33,248 nucleotides of DNA from Candidatus Eiseniibacteriota bacterium. GTDB taxonomy: Bacteria > Eisenbacteria > RBG-16-71-46 > SZUA-252. The notes beneath the pieces were generated by a model. It was not told the DNA's origin. It did not search any database and saw only the letters and a program-made list of their open reading frames with translations. This document shows positions 15,517 through 22,897 of the stretch, piece after piece (within the stretch, counting starts at the first letter, position 1; every line of letters begins with the position of its first letter). Position numbers and translations under genes: made by a program. The stretch is taken from the NCBI GenBank assembly GCA_005893165.1, contig VBOR01000027.1, positions 1 to 33,248 on the forward strand, in the 5' to 3' direction.

Positions 15517-16407
15517 GTGGCGCTTTCGCGCGCGCTCCGGGTCCGCTGCCCCGCGAAGATCAATCTCGGGCTCTGGATCCTGGGCCGCCGGCCGGACGGC
15601 TATCACGAGATCGACACCATCATGCAATCCGTGGCCCTGGAGGATGAGCTCTTGCTCACGGAATCCTCCGGAGGGCTGACGCTCACCACGCGCGGCCTTC
15701 CCATTCCGAAAGACGCTCCCAACATTCTCGAGCGCGCCTGGGCGCTCCTCGCCCAGGAGGGAAAGACCTCGCGCGGCGTGCGCGTTCTTCTCACGAAGCG
15801 GATCCCGATCGGCGGAGGTCTCGGCGGAGGAAGCAGCGACGCCGCCGGATTCCTTCTCGGCGTGAATCGGCTCCTCGGCCTGGGGCTCGAAGACCGGGCC
15901 ATCCACTCCATCGCGGCCCGAATCGGATCGGACGTTCCTTTCTTCTTGAACGGAGGTACGGCGCGCGCAACGGGGCGTGGAGAGCAGGTGAGACATCTTT
16001 GTCCCGCGCCTCCGGCCTGGGTTGTGCTCGCGACGCCACCTCTTGCAATTTCAACGACTTGGGCCTATGGGCGGACCAAAATTCGGTTGACACCCGGAAG
16101 AGGCGGCGCTAGTATCCTGGCCGCAGCGATCGGGCGTCGCGACATGCACGCGATCGCGTCGCATCTTCACAACGATTTCGAGGACGTGGTTCTTCCTGAG
16201 TTCGGTGTCGTTGCAAGACTCAGGCGTGCGCTCGAAGAGAGCGACGTTCTGGGTTCGCTTCTGTCCGGTAGTGGTTCCACGGTTTTCGGGCTCGCACGGA
16301 CGCAGGAGGAAGCGCAAGCAGCTGCTCGCACAGCAGCCACGCTCGGCGCGACCCTCCACGTCGTGCGTACCACCGAACGAGGCGTTGCGCTGGCAGGGCT
16401 CAAATAG
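15517..16407 (+). CDS. ispE: 4-diphosphocytidyl-2-C-methyl-D-erythritol kinase
   Basis: IspE phosphorylates CDP-methylerythritol in the non-mevalonate pathway to isoprenoid precursors. The 296-residue GHMP kinase has the substrate-side CPAKINLGL (11-19), PDGYHEI, the ATP loop PIGGGLGGGSSDAA (97-110), GSDVPFF and the C-terminal SGSGSTVFG motif. The start is GTG, 3 bases after the UbiA-family gene. From about 15990 to the end third positions look less GC-rich than in the first half, but the protein motifs run through without a break. It is followed by spoVG, as in several other phyla. Confidence 0.95.
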   Translation: MALSRALRVRCPAKINLGLWILGRRPDGYHEIDTIMQSVALEDELLLTESSGGLTLTTRGLPIPKDAPNILERAWALLAQEGKTSRGVRVLLTKRIPIGGGLGGGSSDAAGFLLGVNRLLGLGLEDRAIHSIAARIGSDVPFFLNGGTARATGRGEQVRHLCPAPPAWVVLATPPLAISTTWAYGRTKIRLTPGRGGASILAAAIGRRDMHAIASHLHNDFEDVVLPEFGVVARLRRALEESDVLGSLLSGSGSTVFGLARTQEEAQAAARTAATLGATLHVVRTTERGVALAGLK

Positions 16408-16520
16408 CAGGGATGGTTGCAAGCGCCGGGGTCGACGTTCGGGGGGTGCATGGGCCGGGTCCAGCGATGGATCCGAAGGACTTCGAAGGAACGGGGTCCG
16501 GAACTCGAGGCGGTGAGGGT

Positions 16521-16811
16521 ATGACGCTCGAAATCACCGAGGTGCGTATTTCGCTGCGGGACGACGACAAGCTGAAGGCCTTCGCGAGCATGACCTTCAA
16601 CGATTCCTTCGTCATCCGAGGGCTGAAGATCATCGAAGGGACGAACGGCATGTTCGTGGCGATGCCCAGTCGAAAGCGTCCCGACGGGACCTACCAGGAC
16701 GTGGCTCATCCGATCAACAACGAGACGCGCAAGTTCATCGAAGATCGGATTCTCGCGGAGTACGAAAAGGAACGGCTCAAACAACCGTCCCTCGCCGTCA
16801 CCGGCACGTAG
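16521..16811 (+). CDS. spoVG: SpoVG family RNA/DNA-binding regulator
   Basis: SpoVG is a small nucleic-acid-binding regulator named for its sporulation role in Bacillus but found in many non-sporeformers. The 96-residue product beginning at 16521 has the whole conserved region: MTLEITEVRIS, KLKAFASMTFNDSFVIRGLKI, GMFVAMPSRK and the DVAHPIN signature followed by RKFIEDRIL. Starts further upstream would add a Gly/Pro-rich segment unlike the family. A purine-rich GGTGAGGG touches the ATG, so the ribosome site is poor. About 110 bases separate it from ispE. It is followed within 9 bases by tRNA-Gln. Confidence 0.93.
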   Translation: MTLEITEVRISLRDDDKLKAFASMTFNDSFVIRGLKIIEGTNGMFVAMPSRKRPDGTYQDVAHPINNETRKFIEDRILAEYEKERLKQPSLAVTGT

Positions 16812-16819
16812 GGAGGTTT

Positions 16820-16894
16820 TGGGGCGTCGGCAAGTGGTAAGCCAGGAGACTTTGGATCTCCCATCCGGAGGTTCGAATCCTCCCGCCCCAACCA
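16820..16894 (+). tRNA. tRNA-Gln (anticodon TTG)
   Basis: A 75-base tRNA with encoded CCA. Acceptor stem TGGGGCG pairs with CGCCCCA and the discriminator is A. The anticodon stem GGAGA/TCTCC encloses CTTTGGA, giving anticodon TTG (reads CAA and probably CAG). The U1:A72 end pair is characteristic of tRNA-Gln. It begins 8 bases after the spoVG stop and is probably cut from the same transcript. An ispE / tRNA-Gln / prs order is also common in deltaproteobacteria. Confidence 0.95.
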
Positions 16895-16937
16895 CCTTTT
16901 TGGACCCGCTCCGCGTCCGGATGCAGTAGACTCGGTT

Positions 16938-17118
16938 CCCGCCGCGAAGCAGGCGGCGCGATCGCCGCGAATCTGTGGCGCTGATGTTCGCAGGACCCAA
17001 GACAATTGACCTCGATCGCCGGGCCCCGGAGGCATTCGACCTCCGGCCCATCGAGCGCCTCCGGGCGCATCGGGCCCGATTGACGAAGTCGTCAATCGGC
17101 CTTGGGTTTTTCGTTTTT
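16938..17118 (+). promoter_or_regulatory. Structured leader upstream of prs, possible attenuator
   Basis: The 247 bases between tRNA-Gln and prs hold several perfect inverted repeats. CGCCGC (16940-16945) and CGCCGC (16963-16968) can each pair with GCGGCG (16953-16958). CCGGAGG (17026-17032) can pair with CCTCCGG at 17040-17046 or at 17058-17064. GCGCC-TCCG-GGCGC (17055-17068) is a hairpin with a UNCG-type tetraloop. ATCGGGCCCGAT (17069-17080) is a 12-base palindrome. Competing pairings followed by a terminator-like stem suggest transcription attenuation. No known riboswitch consensus was recognised. Confidence 0.45.
17076..17118 (+). terminator. Terminator-like hairpin and T tracts before prs
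   Basis: CCGATTGACGA (17076-17086) and TCGTCAATCGG (17089-17099) form a perfect 11-bp stem. T5 tracts follow at 17107-17111 and 17114-17118. The first T tract begins 7 bases after the stem, farther than in a strong intrinsic terminator, so read-through or regulated termination is likely. It would separate the spoVG/tRNA-Gln transcript from prs. Confidence 0.5.
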
Positions 17119-17141
17119 GTGGGGATTCCCGGGAGGAAACG

Positions 17142-18155
17142 ATGACGGTGAAACTTGCAACGGATCGGCGGCTCGCCGCGGCCCCGGGACACGAATCGGA
17201 GTCGATACGGAAGCGCGACTCGCAGACGAGGCTCCGGCTCTTCACGGGGAACGCCAACCGGCCGCTCGCCGAGAAGATCTGCGAGTACCTCGGGACCGAG
17301 CTCGGGGACGCGACGGTGAGTCAGTTCGCGGACGGCGAGACGTTCGTGAAGATCAACGAGAACGTCCGCGGCGCGGACCTCTTCGTGTTCCAGCCGACGT
17401 TCGCCCCGGCGACGAATCTCATGGAGCTTCTCGTGATGGTCGATGCCGCGCGGAGGGCCTCGGCCGGAAGGGTGACGGCGGTCGTTCCGTACTTCGGCTA
17501 TCAGCGGCAGGACCGGAAGGACCAGCCGCGCGTGCCGATCACGGCGAAGCTGGTGGCGAACATGATCACCACCGCGGGCACCGACCGGGTGATGACGATG
17601 GATCTGCATTCGGCGCAGATCCAGGGGTTCTTCGACATCCCCTTCGACCATCTGTACGCGGCGCCGGTGCTCGTCGATTACTGGATGCATCTCAAGATTC
17701 CGAATCTGATCGCGGTGGCGCCCGACATCGGGAGCGTGAAGATGGCGCGCGCCTACGCGAAGCGGCTCAGTGTCGGGCTGGCGATCGTGGACAAGCGCCG
17801 CCCGCGCCCCGACGCCGTGGAGATGATGAACGTGATCGGCGAGGTGGATGGAAAGAACGTGGTGATCTTCGACGACGTCGTGAGCACGGGATCCACCCTG
17901 GTCGAGGCGGCCGAGGCCCTGAAGCGGGCCGGCGCGCGCGACATCTACGCGGCCTGCACGCACGCCGTGCTGTGCGGGGACGCGGTCGAGCGCATCGGCC
18001 GCTCCGCGGTGCGCGAGCTGATCGTGACGGACAGCATCCCGCACGATCCCAAGAGGCTGGGTCCCAGCATCAAAGTGCTCTCTGTCGCGGGGCTTCTGGG
18101 TGAAGCGATCCGCCGCATCCACGACGAGGAGTCACTCAGCTCGCTGTTCATTTAA
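17142..18155 (+). CDS. prs: Ribose-phosphate pyrophosphokinase (PRPP synthase)
   Basis: Prs transfers pyrophosphate from ATP to ribose 5-phosphate, making PRPP for purines, pyrimidines, NAD, His and Trp. The 337-residue protein has the FADGE element, the PYFGYQRQDRK flexible loop, the MDLHSAQIQGFF motif, and the PRPP-binding DDVVSTGST (244-252). About 27 residues precede the usual N terminus (LRLFTGNANRPLA); a GGGAGGAAA site just before the ATG supports the longer start. It is preceded by a structured leader and followed by rplY, a frequent pairing. Confidence 0.97.
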   Translation: MTVKLATDRRLAAAPGHESESIRKRDSQTRLRLFTGNANRPLAEKICEYLGTELGDATVSQFADGETFVKINENVRGADLFVFQPTFAPATNLMELLVMVDAARRASAGRVTAVVPYFGYQRQDRKDQPRVPITAKLVANMITTAGTDRVMTMDLHSAQIQGFFDIPFDHLYAAPVLVDYWMHLKIPNLIAVAPDIGSVKMARAYAKRLSVGLAIVDKRRPRPDAVEMMNVIGEVDGKNVVIFDDVVSTGSTLVEAAEALKRAGARDIYAACTHAVLCGDAVERIGRSAVRELIVTDSIPHDPKRLGPSIKVLSVAGLLGEAIRRIHDEESLSSLFI

Positions 18156-18188
18156 CGGGAATCCTCGAGAGAAGGAAGGAGTCGCACG

Positions 18189-18926
18189 ATGGCCATCGTT
18201 TCCCTGGAAGCCGCCGCCCGCCAGGACGCAGGTAAAGGGGTAGCCCGAAGACTGCGCGCCCAGGGGCGCGTCCCCGGCGTCTATTACGGACGCGGCGAGG
18301 ACTCGATCCCGCTCACGGTGGGGCTGAAGGACTTGATGTCGGTGCTGGAGAGCGCCGACGGAAGCAACGTGATCGTGGATCTGAAGCTGGGAGGGGAGGC
18401 GGCCAAGGACCGGAAGGCCCTCATCCGCGAGATCCAGCGCGATCCGGTGGCGGGCTCGATCCTGCATCTCGATCTCCAGCACATCTCCCTCACCGAGCGG
18501 ATCACGGTCGAGGTCCCGATCGTCCTGATCGGCGTCCCGCTCGGCGTGAAGGACGCGGGGGGAATTCTCGAGCATCTGCTGCGCGAGGTGGAGGTGGAGT
18601 GCCTTCCGACCGACATCCCTTCCAAGCTCGAGGTGGACGTGAGCGCCCTCCAGATCGGCGATTCGCTCCACGTGAGCGACATCAAGGCGGAGCGGGCGAC
18701 GATCCTGACCGAAGCCGACCGCGCCATCGCGGCGGTCGTCCCGCCGACGATCCTCGAGGAAGTGAAGCCGGCAGAGGAAGCGGTCGCGGCGGAGCCCGAG
18801 GTGATCGGCGCGAAGAAGGAGGAAGGCGAGACGGAGGAGGGAGGCAAGGAAGGAAAGGAAGGCGGCAAGCCGTCTGCCAAGGAAGGCGGCAAGCCCAAAG
18901 GCTCGGAGGGAGGCAAGCAAGGTTAA
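18189..18926 (+). CDS. rplY: Large ribosomal subunit protein bL25 (CTC/TL5 form)
   Basis: bL25 binds 5S rRNA. This is the long two-domain CTC form of 245 residues: an N-terminal 5S-binding domain (about 1-95, with RLRAQGRVPGVYYG), a second beta domain to about residue 190, and an acidic/Lys-Gly-rich tail (EKGG-type units). The tail gene sequence contains a 17-base direct repeat at 18855-18871 and 18879-18895, period 24 bases. AAGGAG 7 bases upstream supports the start. prs-rplY-pth is a conserved order; here pth begins within about 17 bases of the stop. Confidence 0.95.
   Translation: MAIVSLEAAARQDAGKGVARRLRAQGRVPGVYYGRGEDSIPLTVGLKDLMSVLESADGSNVIVDLKLGGEAAKDRKALIREIQRDPVAGSILHLDLQHISLTERITVEVPIVLIGVPLGVKDAGGILEHLLREVEVECLPTDIPSKLEVDVSALQIGDSLHVSDIKAERATILTEADRAIAAVVPPTILEEVKPAEEAVAAEPEVIGAKKEEGETEEGGKEGKEGGKPSAKEGGKPKGSEGGKQG
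18855..18895 (+). repeat. Tandem 24-base repeat in the rplY tail
   Basis: AAGGAAGGCGGCAAGCC occurs at 18855-18871 and 18879-18895, with a 24-base period that keeps frame and encodes repeated KEGGKP-type residues. Degenerate copies flank both sides. It lies in the disordered tail, where expansion or contraction should be tolerated. Confidence 0.7.
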
Positions 18927-18942
18927 CGAGCCCAAGGTCGTC

Positions 18943-19515
18943 GTGGGTCTCGGCAATCCGGGCCAGGAATACGAGGGGACGCGTCACAACGCCGGGTTCA
19001 TGGCGGTGGAGCTTCTCTCGACAAAGCTCCGGCGCTTCACCGGATGGCGGCGCGAGGGCGCCCTGCTCCGCGGGGAAGGACGCGCCGGCAGGCACGGGAT
19101 CACGGTGGCGAAGCCGCAGACCTACATGAATCGCAGCGGGCAGGCGCTGCGCGACCTGATCCGGGAAGGATGGACGCCTTCGGAGATCCTGGTCGTGCTC
19201 GACGACGTGTACCTGCCGCTCGGCACCCTCCGCCTTCGCGCGGCGGGAGGCACGGGGGGGCATCAAGGGCTGGAGTCGATCCTCGCGGAAGTGGGGACCG
19301 CCGAGTTTCCGAGACTTCGGATCGGTGTCGGACCCGCTCCGCGCTCGTCGGACCTTCCCGAGTACGTGCTGGAACGCTTTCTGGAGGAGGAGCGCGCGAA
19401 GCTCCCGGAGGCGCTCGAGGGGGCCGCGAGCGCGGCCTTCGACGCGGCTGCGTCCGGCCTTACGCAGGCGATGAACCGTTGGAACCGATTCGGACTCGAC
19501 CCGGTTGAGGAGTGA
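18943..19515 (+). CDS. pth: Peptidyl-tRNA hydrolase
   Basis: Pth frees tRNA from prematurely released peptidyl-tRNAs. The motifs are complete: GLGNPGQEYEGTRHNAGF with the catalytic Asn and His, KPQTYMNRSGQA, and LDDVYLPLGTLRLR with GGTGGHQGLESI. The start is uncertain. The only ATG, GTG or TTG in the frame between the upstream stop at 18802 and the GLGNPG motif is GTG 18943, directly before GLGNPG. That start would remove the first beta strand that the family has there. The in-frame codons before it read KVNEPKVVV, which look like the true N terminus. A rare start such as GTT at 18922, about 8 bases after a GGAGGGAGG site, is possible. The end overlaps upstream sequence of rpsF. Confidence 0.9.
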   Translation: MGLGNPGQEYEGTRHNAGFMAVELLSTKLRRFTGWRREGALLRGEGRAGRHGITVAKPQTYMNRSGQALRDLIREGWTPSEILVVLDDVYLPLGTLRLRAAGGTGGHQGLESILAEVGTAEFPRLRIGVGPAPRSSDLPEYVLERFLEEERAKLPEALEGAASAAFDAAASGLTQAMNRWNRFGLDPVEE

Positions 19516-19522
19516 GACCTTC

Positions 19523-19906
19523 ATGAAGACTTACGAGACGACGATCATTTTCGACCCCGGCCTCGAGGAGGCCCGCATCAACGAAGAGGTGGACCGCGTG
19601 TCCCAGAGCATCTCGCAGGCGGGCGGCGAGGTGGTGGAAGTGCAGCGCTGGGGCAAGCGCAAGCTCGCGTACAACATCCGGAAGCGCCGGGACGGCACGT
19701 ACATCCACATCAAGCACAAGAGCCCGCCCGAGCTCATCGGGGAGATGGACCGGCGATTCCGGCTGAACGAGGGCGTCCTACGGCACCTGACCGTGCTCGC
19801 GGTGAAAGAGTCCCCGCGCGCCGAGGAGCCGGGGCGCGCCGCGGAACCTGCCGCGGCCGCCGCGGCCGGCGCGGCACACGCAACGCAATCCGAGGAGAAG
19901 GTTTGA
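19523..19906 (+). CDS. rpsF: Small ribosomal subunit protein bS6
   Basis: bS6 pairs with bS18 on the platform of the 30S subunit. The 127-residue product starts at ATG 19523 with GAGGAG 10 bases upstream. It opens [14 protein letters not shown] and has the [11 protein letters not shown] and [11 protein letters not shown] strands of the ferredoxin-like fold. Residues from about 96 on form an Ala/Glu-rich tail that is longer than in E. coli but common in high-GC genomes. The stop overlaps the rpsR start (TGATG). Confidence 0.96.
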   Translation: MKTYETTIIFDPGLEEARINEEVDRVSQSISQAGGEVVEVQRWGKRKLAYNIRKRRDGTYIHIKHKSPPELIGEMDRRFRLNEGVLRHLTVLAVKESPRAEEPGRAAEPAAAAAAGAAHATQSEEKV

Positions 19907-20148
19907 TGGCCCGCGAAGGCGAATCGAGATCGTTTCGCAGAAAGTTCTGCAAGCTCTGCTTCGACAAGGTGGAGCGGATCGACTACAAGGACGACCGGAG
20001 ACTCACGCGGTTCATCACGGACCGCGGCAAGATCGTGCCGCGGCGGATCTCCGGCACGTGCGCGCGTCACCAGTCCCAGATCACCGAAGCCGTGAAGCGC
20101 GCGCGCATCCTGGCCCTACTGCCGTTCACCAGTGAGCAGTATCGCTGA
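19906..20148 (+). CDS. rpsR: Small ribosomal subunit protein bS18, zinc-ligand form
   Basis: bS18 binds bS6 and 16S rRNA in the 30S platform. The 80-residue protein keeps the putative zinc ligands CKLC (15-18) and CARH (52-55), so it is the Cys-containing version that many bacteria lack. The core [17 protein letters not shown] is typical. The ATG overlaps the rpsF stop and has GAGGAG 8 bases upstream. No ssb gene lies between rpsF and rpsR, unlike in Bacillus. Confidence 0.96.
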   Translation: MAREGESRSFRRKFCKLCFDKVERIDYKDDRRLTRFITDRGKIVPRRISGTCARHQSQITEAVKRARILALLPFTSEQYR

Positions 20149-21124
20149 GCCCGGCCGGACGCTCTCGCTCGGGAATTCCGTCCGGGCGCTCGGAGCGATC
20201 CTGGTCGGGGCGCTGCTGATCGCGGCGGCCAATACCGACATTCCCTCGCCGCTGCCCTGGGCGTTCGGGCTTCTGCCCGTCGCGCTCCTCTGGCTGGCCC
20301 GCAAGGTGGGGCTGCTCCTCGGAGCGCTCGCGGCCGCCTCGACGCTGGGCGCCCTGTACGCGTCCGGGATCCACGAGCCGCATCAGCTCGTATTCATCGG
20401 CGTGCTCGCCGCCGCGGGGCTGCTTCTCGCGGCCTGCGCGCGCCGGGGGCTGCCCGCCTCCGTGACCGCGAACCTCGCTGCCGCGCTGGTCCTGGCGGTC
20501 GCGGGCGGATACCTGCTCGCCGGCGGGATGGACGAGCTGACGCGCATGCTGGCGGCGCGGATCGACGAGCTGAAGCGGCTGGAGACCGAGCACCGTCTGT
20601 CGCAATCGCTGGGTCTCTCCTCGACCGAGTTCAACCACGCGCTCGAGCAGACGGGACGCCTCTGGGCGCTTCTCCTTCCCTCGCTCTTCGCGCTCAAGTG
20701 GATCGTCGTGATCGCGACGAACTGCTGGCTGGCGTCGGTACTCTTCCAGGAGGAGGAGGGAGGGTTCCCCGCGTTCTCGGAGTTTTCGGTCTGGCGCGTG
20801 CATCCCGTGGGGGCCTGGGTGCTGGCGCTGGCGCTCGTGCTCATGGTCACTCGCTGGAAACCCGCCTTCGACGCGGGAGTCAATCTCGCGTTCCCGCTCG
20901 CGCTCGCCTACACGGTGCAGGGCTTCGCGGTCGCGCGCTACGTGGCGCAGGCATTCCACATTCGCGGCCTCGTTCAGGCCGCGGTGCTCGTGCTGCTCAT
21001 CCTCATGCCGATCCTCGTCACCACGGTGATGGCGGTCGGATTGCTGGATGTCTGGTACGACTTTCGGCTCCGGGCGACGCCCGATCCGCGCTCGCCGCAG
21101 GGCGGGCGCGGCCACGACGACTAG
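20132..21124 (+). CDS. DUF2232 (YybS-like) multi-pass membrane protein
   Basis: A 330-residue protein with about eight hydrophobic segments. The first third has tightly spaced helices, then a charged stretch ([20 protein letters not shown]) and further helices. The position between rpsR and rplI is the usual place of the DUF2232/YybS family in Bacillota, deltaproteobacteria and others, and the topology fits. The family is related to S-component-like membrane proteins, but its role is not established. The GTG start lies 17 bases inside the rpsR end, and the stop is 8 bases before rplI, so it is translated as part of the ribosomal operon. Function is not known. Confidence 0.75.
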   Translation: MSSIAEPGRTLSLGNSVRALGAILVGALLIAAANTDIPSPLPWAFGLLPVALLWLARKVGLLLGALAAASTLGALYASGIHEPHQLVFIGVLAAAGLLLAACARRGLPASVTANLAAALVLAVAGGYLLAGGMDELTRMLAARIDELKRLETEHRLSQSLGLSSTEFNHALEQTGRLWALLLPSLFALKWIVVIATNCWLASVLFQEEEGGFPAFSEFSVWRVHPVGAWVLALALVLMVTRWKPAFDAGVNLAFPLALAYTVQGFAVARYVAQAFHIRGLVQAAVLVLLILMPILVTTVMAVGLLDVWYDFRLRATPDPRSPQGGRGHDD

Positions 21125-21132
21125 GAGGTTCC

Positions 21133-21576
21133 ATGGAGATCATTCTTCTGGAGGACATCGGCGGGCTGGGGAAACGAGGAACGGCCGTTCGCGTCGCCGA
21201 CGGCTACGCTCGCAACTTTCTGATCCCGCGCAAGAAAGCGATCGAGGCCGTGGGGAATGCGCGCGCCGTGTTCAAGGACCGGGAGCGGGCCCGCGTGGCC
21301 CTGGAGGCAAAGCAGCGTCAGGCGGCGGAGCGGCTTCGCGAGGATCTGGGCAAGCTCTCGCTTCAGTTCAGCGTGGAGGCCGGGGAGGAGGATCAGCTCT
21401 ACGGTTCCGTCAGCTCCCACGAAATCCAGGACGCCCTCGCCGCCAAGGGGTATACCGTGGAGCGGAAGAGCGTGCGTCTCGCGGAACCGATCAAGTCGCT
21501 CGGTGTGTTCGAAGTGCCCATCCATCTGTACGAGGAGATCGAAGCCCCCGTGAAGGTGTGGGTCGTTCGTAAATGA
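21133..21576 (+). CDS. rplI: Large ribosomal subunit protein bL9
   Basis: bL9 is an elongated protein at the base of the L1 stalk that helps limit frameshifting. The 147-residue product has the N-terminal domain (MEIILLEDIGGLGKRG, then VADGYARNFLIPRKKA), a long connecting helix rich in Arg, Glu and Ala, and a C-terminal domain with LYGSVSSHEI and IKSLGVFEVPIHLY. TAGGAGG 4 bases before the ATG is a strong ribosome site. It closes the rpsF-rpsR-DUF2232-rplI block. Confidence 0.97.
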   Translation: MEIILLEDIGGLGKRGTAVRVADGYARNFLIPRKKAIEAVGNARAVFKDRERARVALEAKQRQAAERLREDLGKLSLQFSVEAGEEDQLYGSVSSHEIQDALAAKGYTVERKSVRLAEPIKSLGVFEVPIHLYEEIEAPVKVWVVRK

Positions 21577-21595
21577 GAGGAAGGTCCAGGGTTCC

Positions 21596-22897
21596 ATGAT
21601 TCGAATTCGCTCGTTCCTGCTTGGGTTTGCATCGCTCCTCATCGTCTCGGGCCTCATGAGCTGCGCCGGCTCCTCCGGGGGCAGGCGGCCCTCGTCCTCC
21701 GAAGCGCCTGCCGGGGGACCTCAGGAGTGGCGGCCCGCACCGCCGGGTCCCCATAACCCCGCGGTCGGGATCGTGAACGGACGTTACATCACGCGGCACG
21801 ACGTGGACTCGGTGCTGGCGACCGCCCCTCCGTCGATCCGCGAGGACTACCAGAAGGATCCCGAGCAGTACAAACAGCTCGTGGAGCGGATCGCGAACCA
21901 GGAAGCGATGTACCAGGCCGCGATGAAAGCGGGCACCGACCGGAGCCCCGGCTACGTCTCGGACGTCCGTGCGCAAGAGCGCCAGCTCCTCCTGCGGCAT
22001 TACTACCAGAATGCCATGAGCGCGCTCCCCGCGATTCCCGACTCGGCGGTCCGGACCTACTACGACCGGCATCCCGCCGAATTCAACCTGCCGGGACGCG
22101 CGCGCGTCCGCCACATCCAGGTCGCCACGCAGGCCCGCGCGAAGGAAGTCCTCCGGAAGCTCGGCACGTCGACGTGGGAAGAGGTCGCCGCGCGCTATTC
22201 CACGGACAAGCTCACGGCGAAGAACGGGGGCGTCCTGGGATACGTGACCAACGACACGCCCGTCGTGCCCGGGATCGGGTCCGCCCCCGCTCTCGTGGCG
22301 GCGGCGTTCAAGCTGAAGGAAGGGGAGACGAGCGAGCCTCTGAAGAGCCCCAAGGGATGGCACGTGATCCGGGCGGACGAGAGAACCGAAACCGGCCCGC
22401 AGAAGTTCGAGGTCGTGGCGAAGCAGATCCGGACCAATCTGGAGAACCAGCGGACGGAGCACTTCCAGGAAGATCTCGTGAATTCGCTCAAGAAAGAGTA
22501 CGGAGTGACCGTCTTCGAGGATTCGCTGCAGAAAGCGATGGCCCCGGTGCTCAAGCCCGCGGACCTGTTCGCGCGCGCGCAGGCCACCGACAATCCGCGC
22601 GAGCGAGTCGCCCTCTTCCAGAAGGTGGTCCGCGATTATCCCGAGGACAAATCCGCGGTGCAGGCGGCGTTCATGATCGGATTCACGTACGCCGAGGAGC
22701 TGAAGGATTATCCGGCGGCGCGCGCCGCGTTCCAGAGCTTCATCGCGAAGTATCCCCAGTCCGACCTGGTCGCGTCGGCGAAATGGATGATGGAGAACAT
22801 GGAGCACGGCGTCCCGCCGCCCTCCGTCGGCATTCCGGATACGCTCCTTCTCAAGCAATCCGGCTCCCCGCCCGGAGGGTCGGATTCACGGCCATGA
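21596..22897 (+). CDS. Parvulin-type peptidyl-prolyl isomerase lipoprotein with TPR-like C terminus
   Basis: A 433-residue exported folding factor of the SurA/PrsA type. The N terminus is a lipoprotein signal with lipobox LMSC and lipidated Cys23, followed by a Ser/Pro/Gly-rich spacer. A SurA-like helical chaperone region (about 60-160, VNGRYITRHDVDS) precedes a PpiC rotamase domain (about 165-265) with RVRHIQVAT, NGGVLGYV and GWHVIRADE. The last 110 residues resemble tetratricopeptide repeats (FQKVVRDYPEDKSAVQAAFM, YPAARAAFQSFIAKYPQSD). It probably helps fold envelope or outer-membrane proteins. The isomerase-TPR combination is less usual than the plain forms. The stop overlaps the next start as ATGA. 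Confidence 0.88.
   Translation: MIRIRSFLLGFASLLIVSGLMSCAGSSGGRRPSSSEAPAGGPQEWRPAPPGPHNPAVGIVNGRYITRHDVDSVLATAPPSIREDYQKDPEQYKQLVERIANQEAMYQAAMKAGTDRSPGYVSDVRAQERQLLLRHYYQNAMSALPAIPDSAVRTYYDRHPAEFNLPGRARVRHIQVATQARAKEVLRKLGTSTWEEVAARYSTDKLTAKNGGVLGYVTNDTPVVPGIGSAPALVAAAFKLKEGETSEPLKSPKGWHVIRADERTETGPQKFEVVAKQIRTNLENQRTEHFQEDLVNSLKKEYGVTVFEDSLQKAMAPVLKPADLFARAQATDNPRERVALFQKVVRDYPEDKSAVQAAFMIGFTYAEELKDYPAARAAFQSFIAKYPQSDLVASAKWMMENMEHGVPPPSVGIPDTLLLKQSGSPPGGSDSRP

Noticed and set aside
13762-15996. A 744-codon open frame on the - strand opposite rmlD, gmhA, the UbiA gene and ispE
   Set aside because: It is the shadow of four recognisable genes. Its product is a low-complexity Arg/Glu/Gly mixture, as expected from the complement of GC-rich codons, with no domain or ribosome site.
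15990-16520. A drop in third-position GC through the end of ispE as a sign of transfer
   Set aside because: The protein motifs of ispE are continuous and the order of genes is ancestral; by eye the shift is mild and could be local.
16167-18122. A 651-codon open frame on the - strand across ispE, spoVG, tRNA-Gln and prs
   Set aside because: It runs through a tRNA gene and the complement of prs, and has no recognisable domain.
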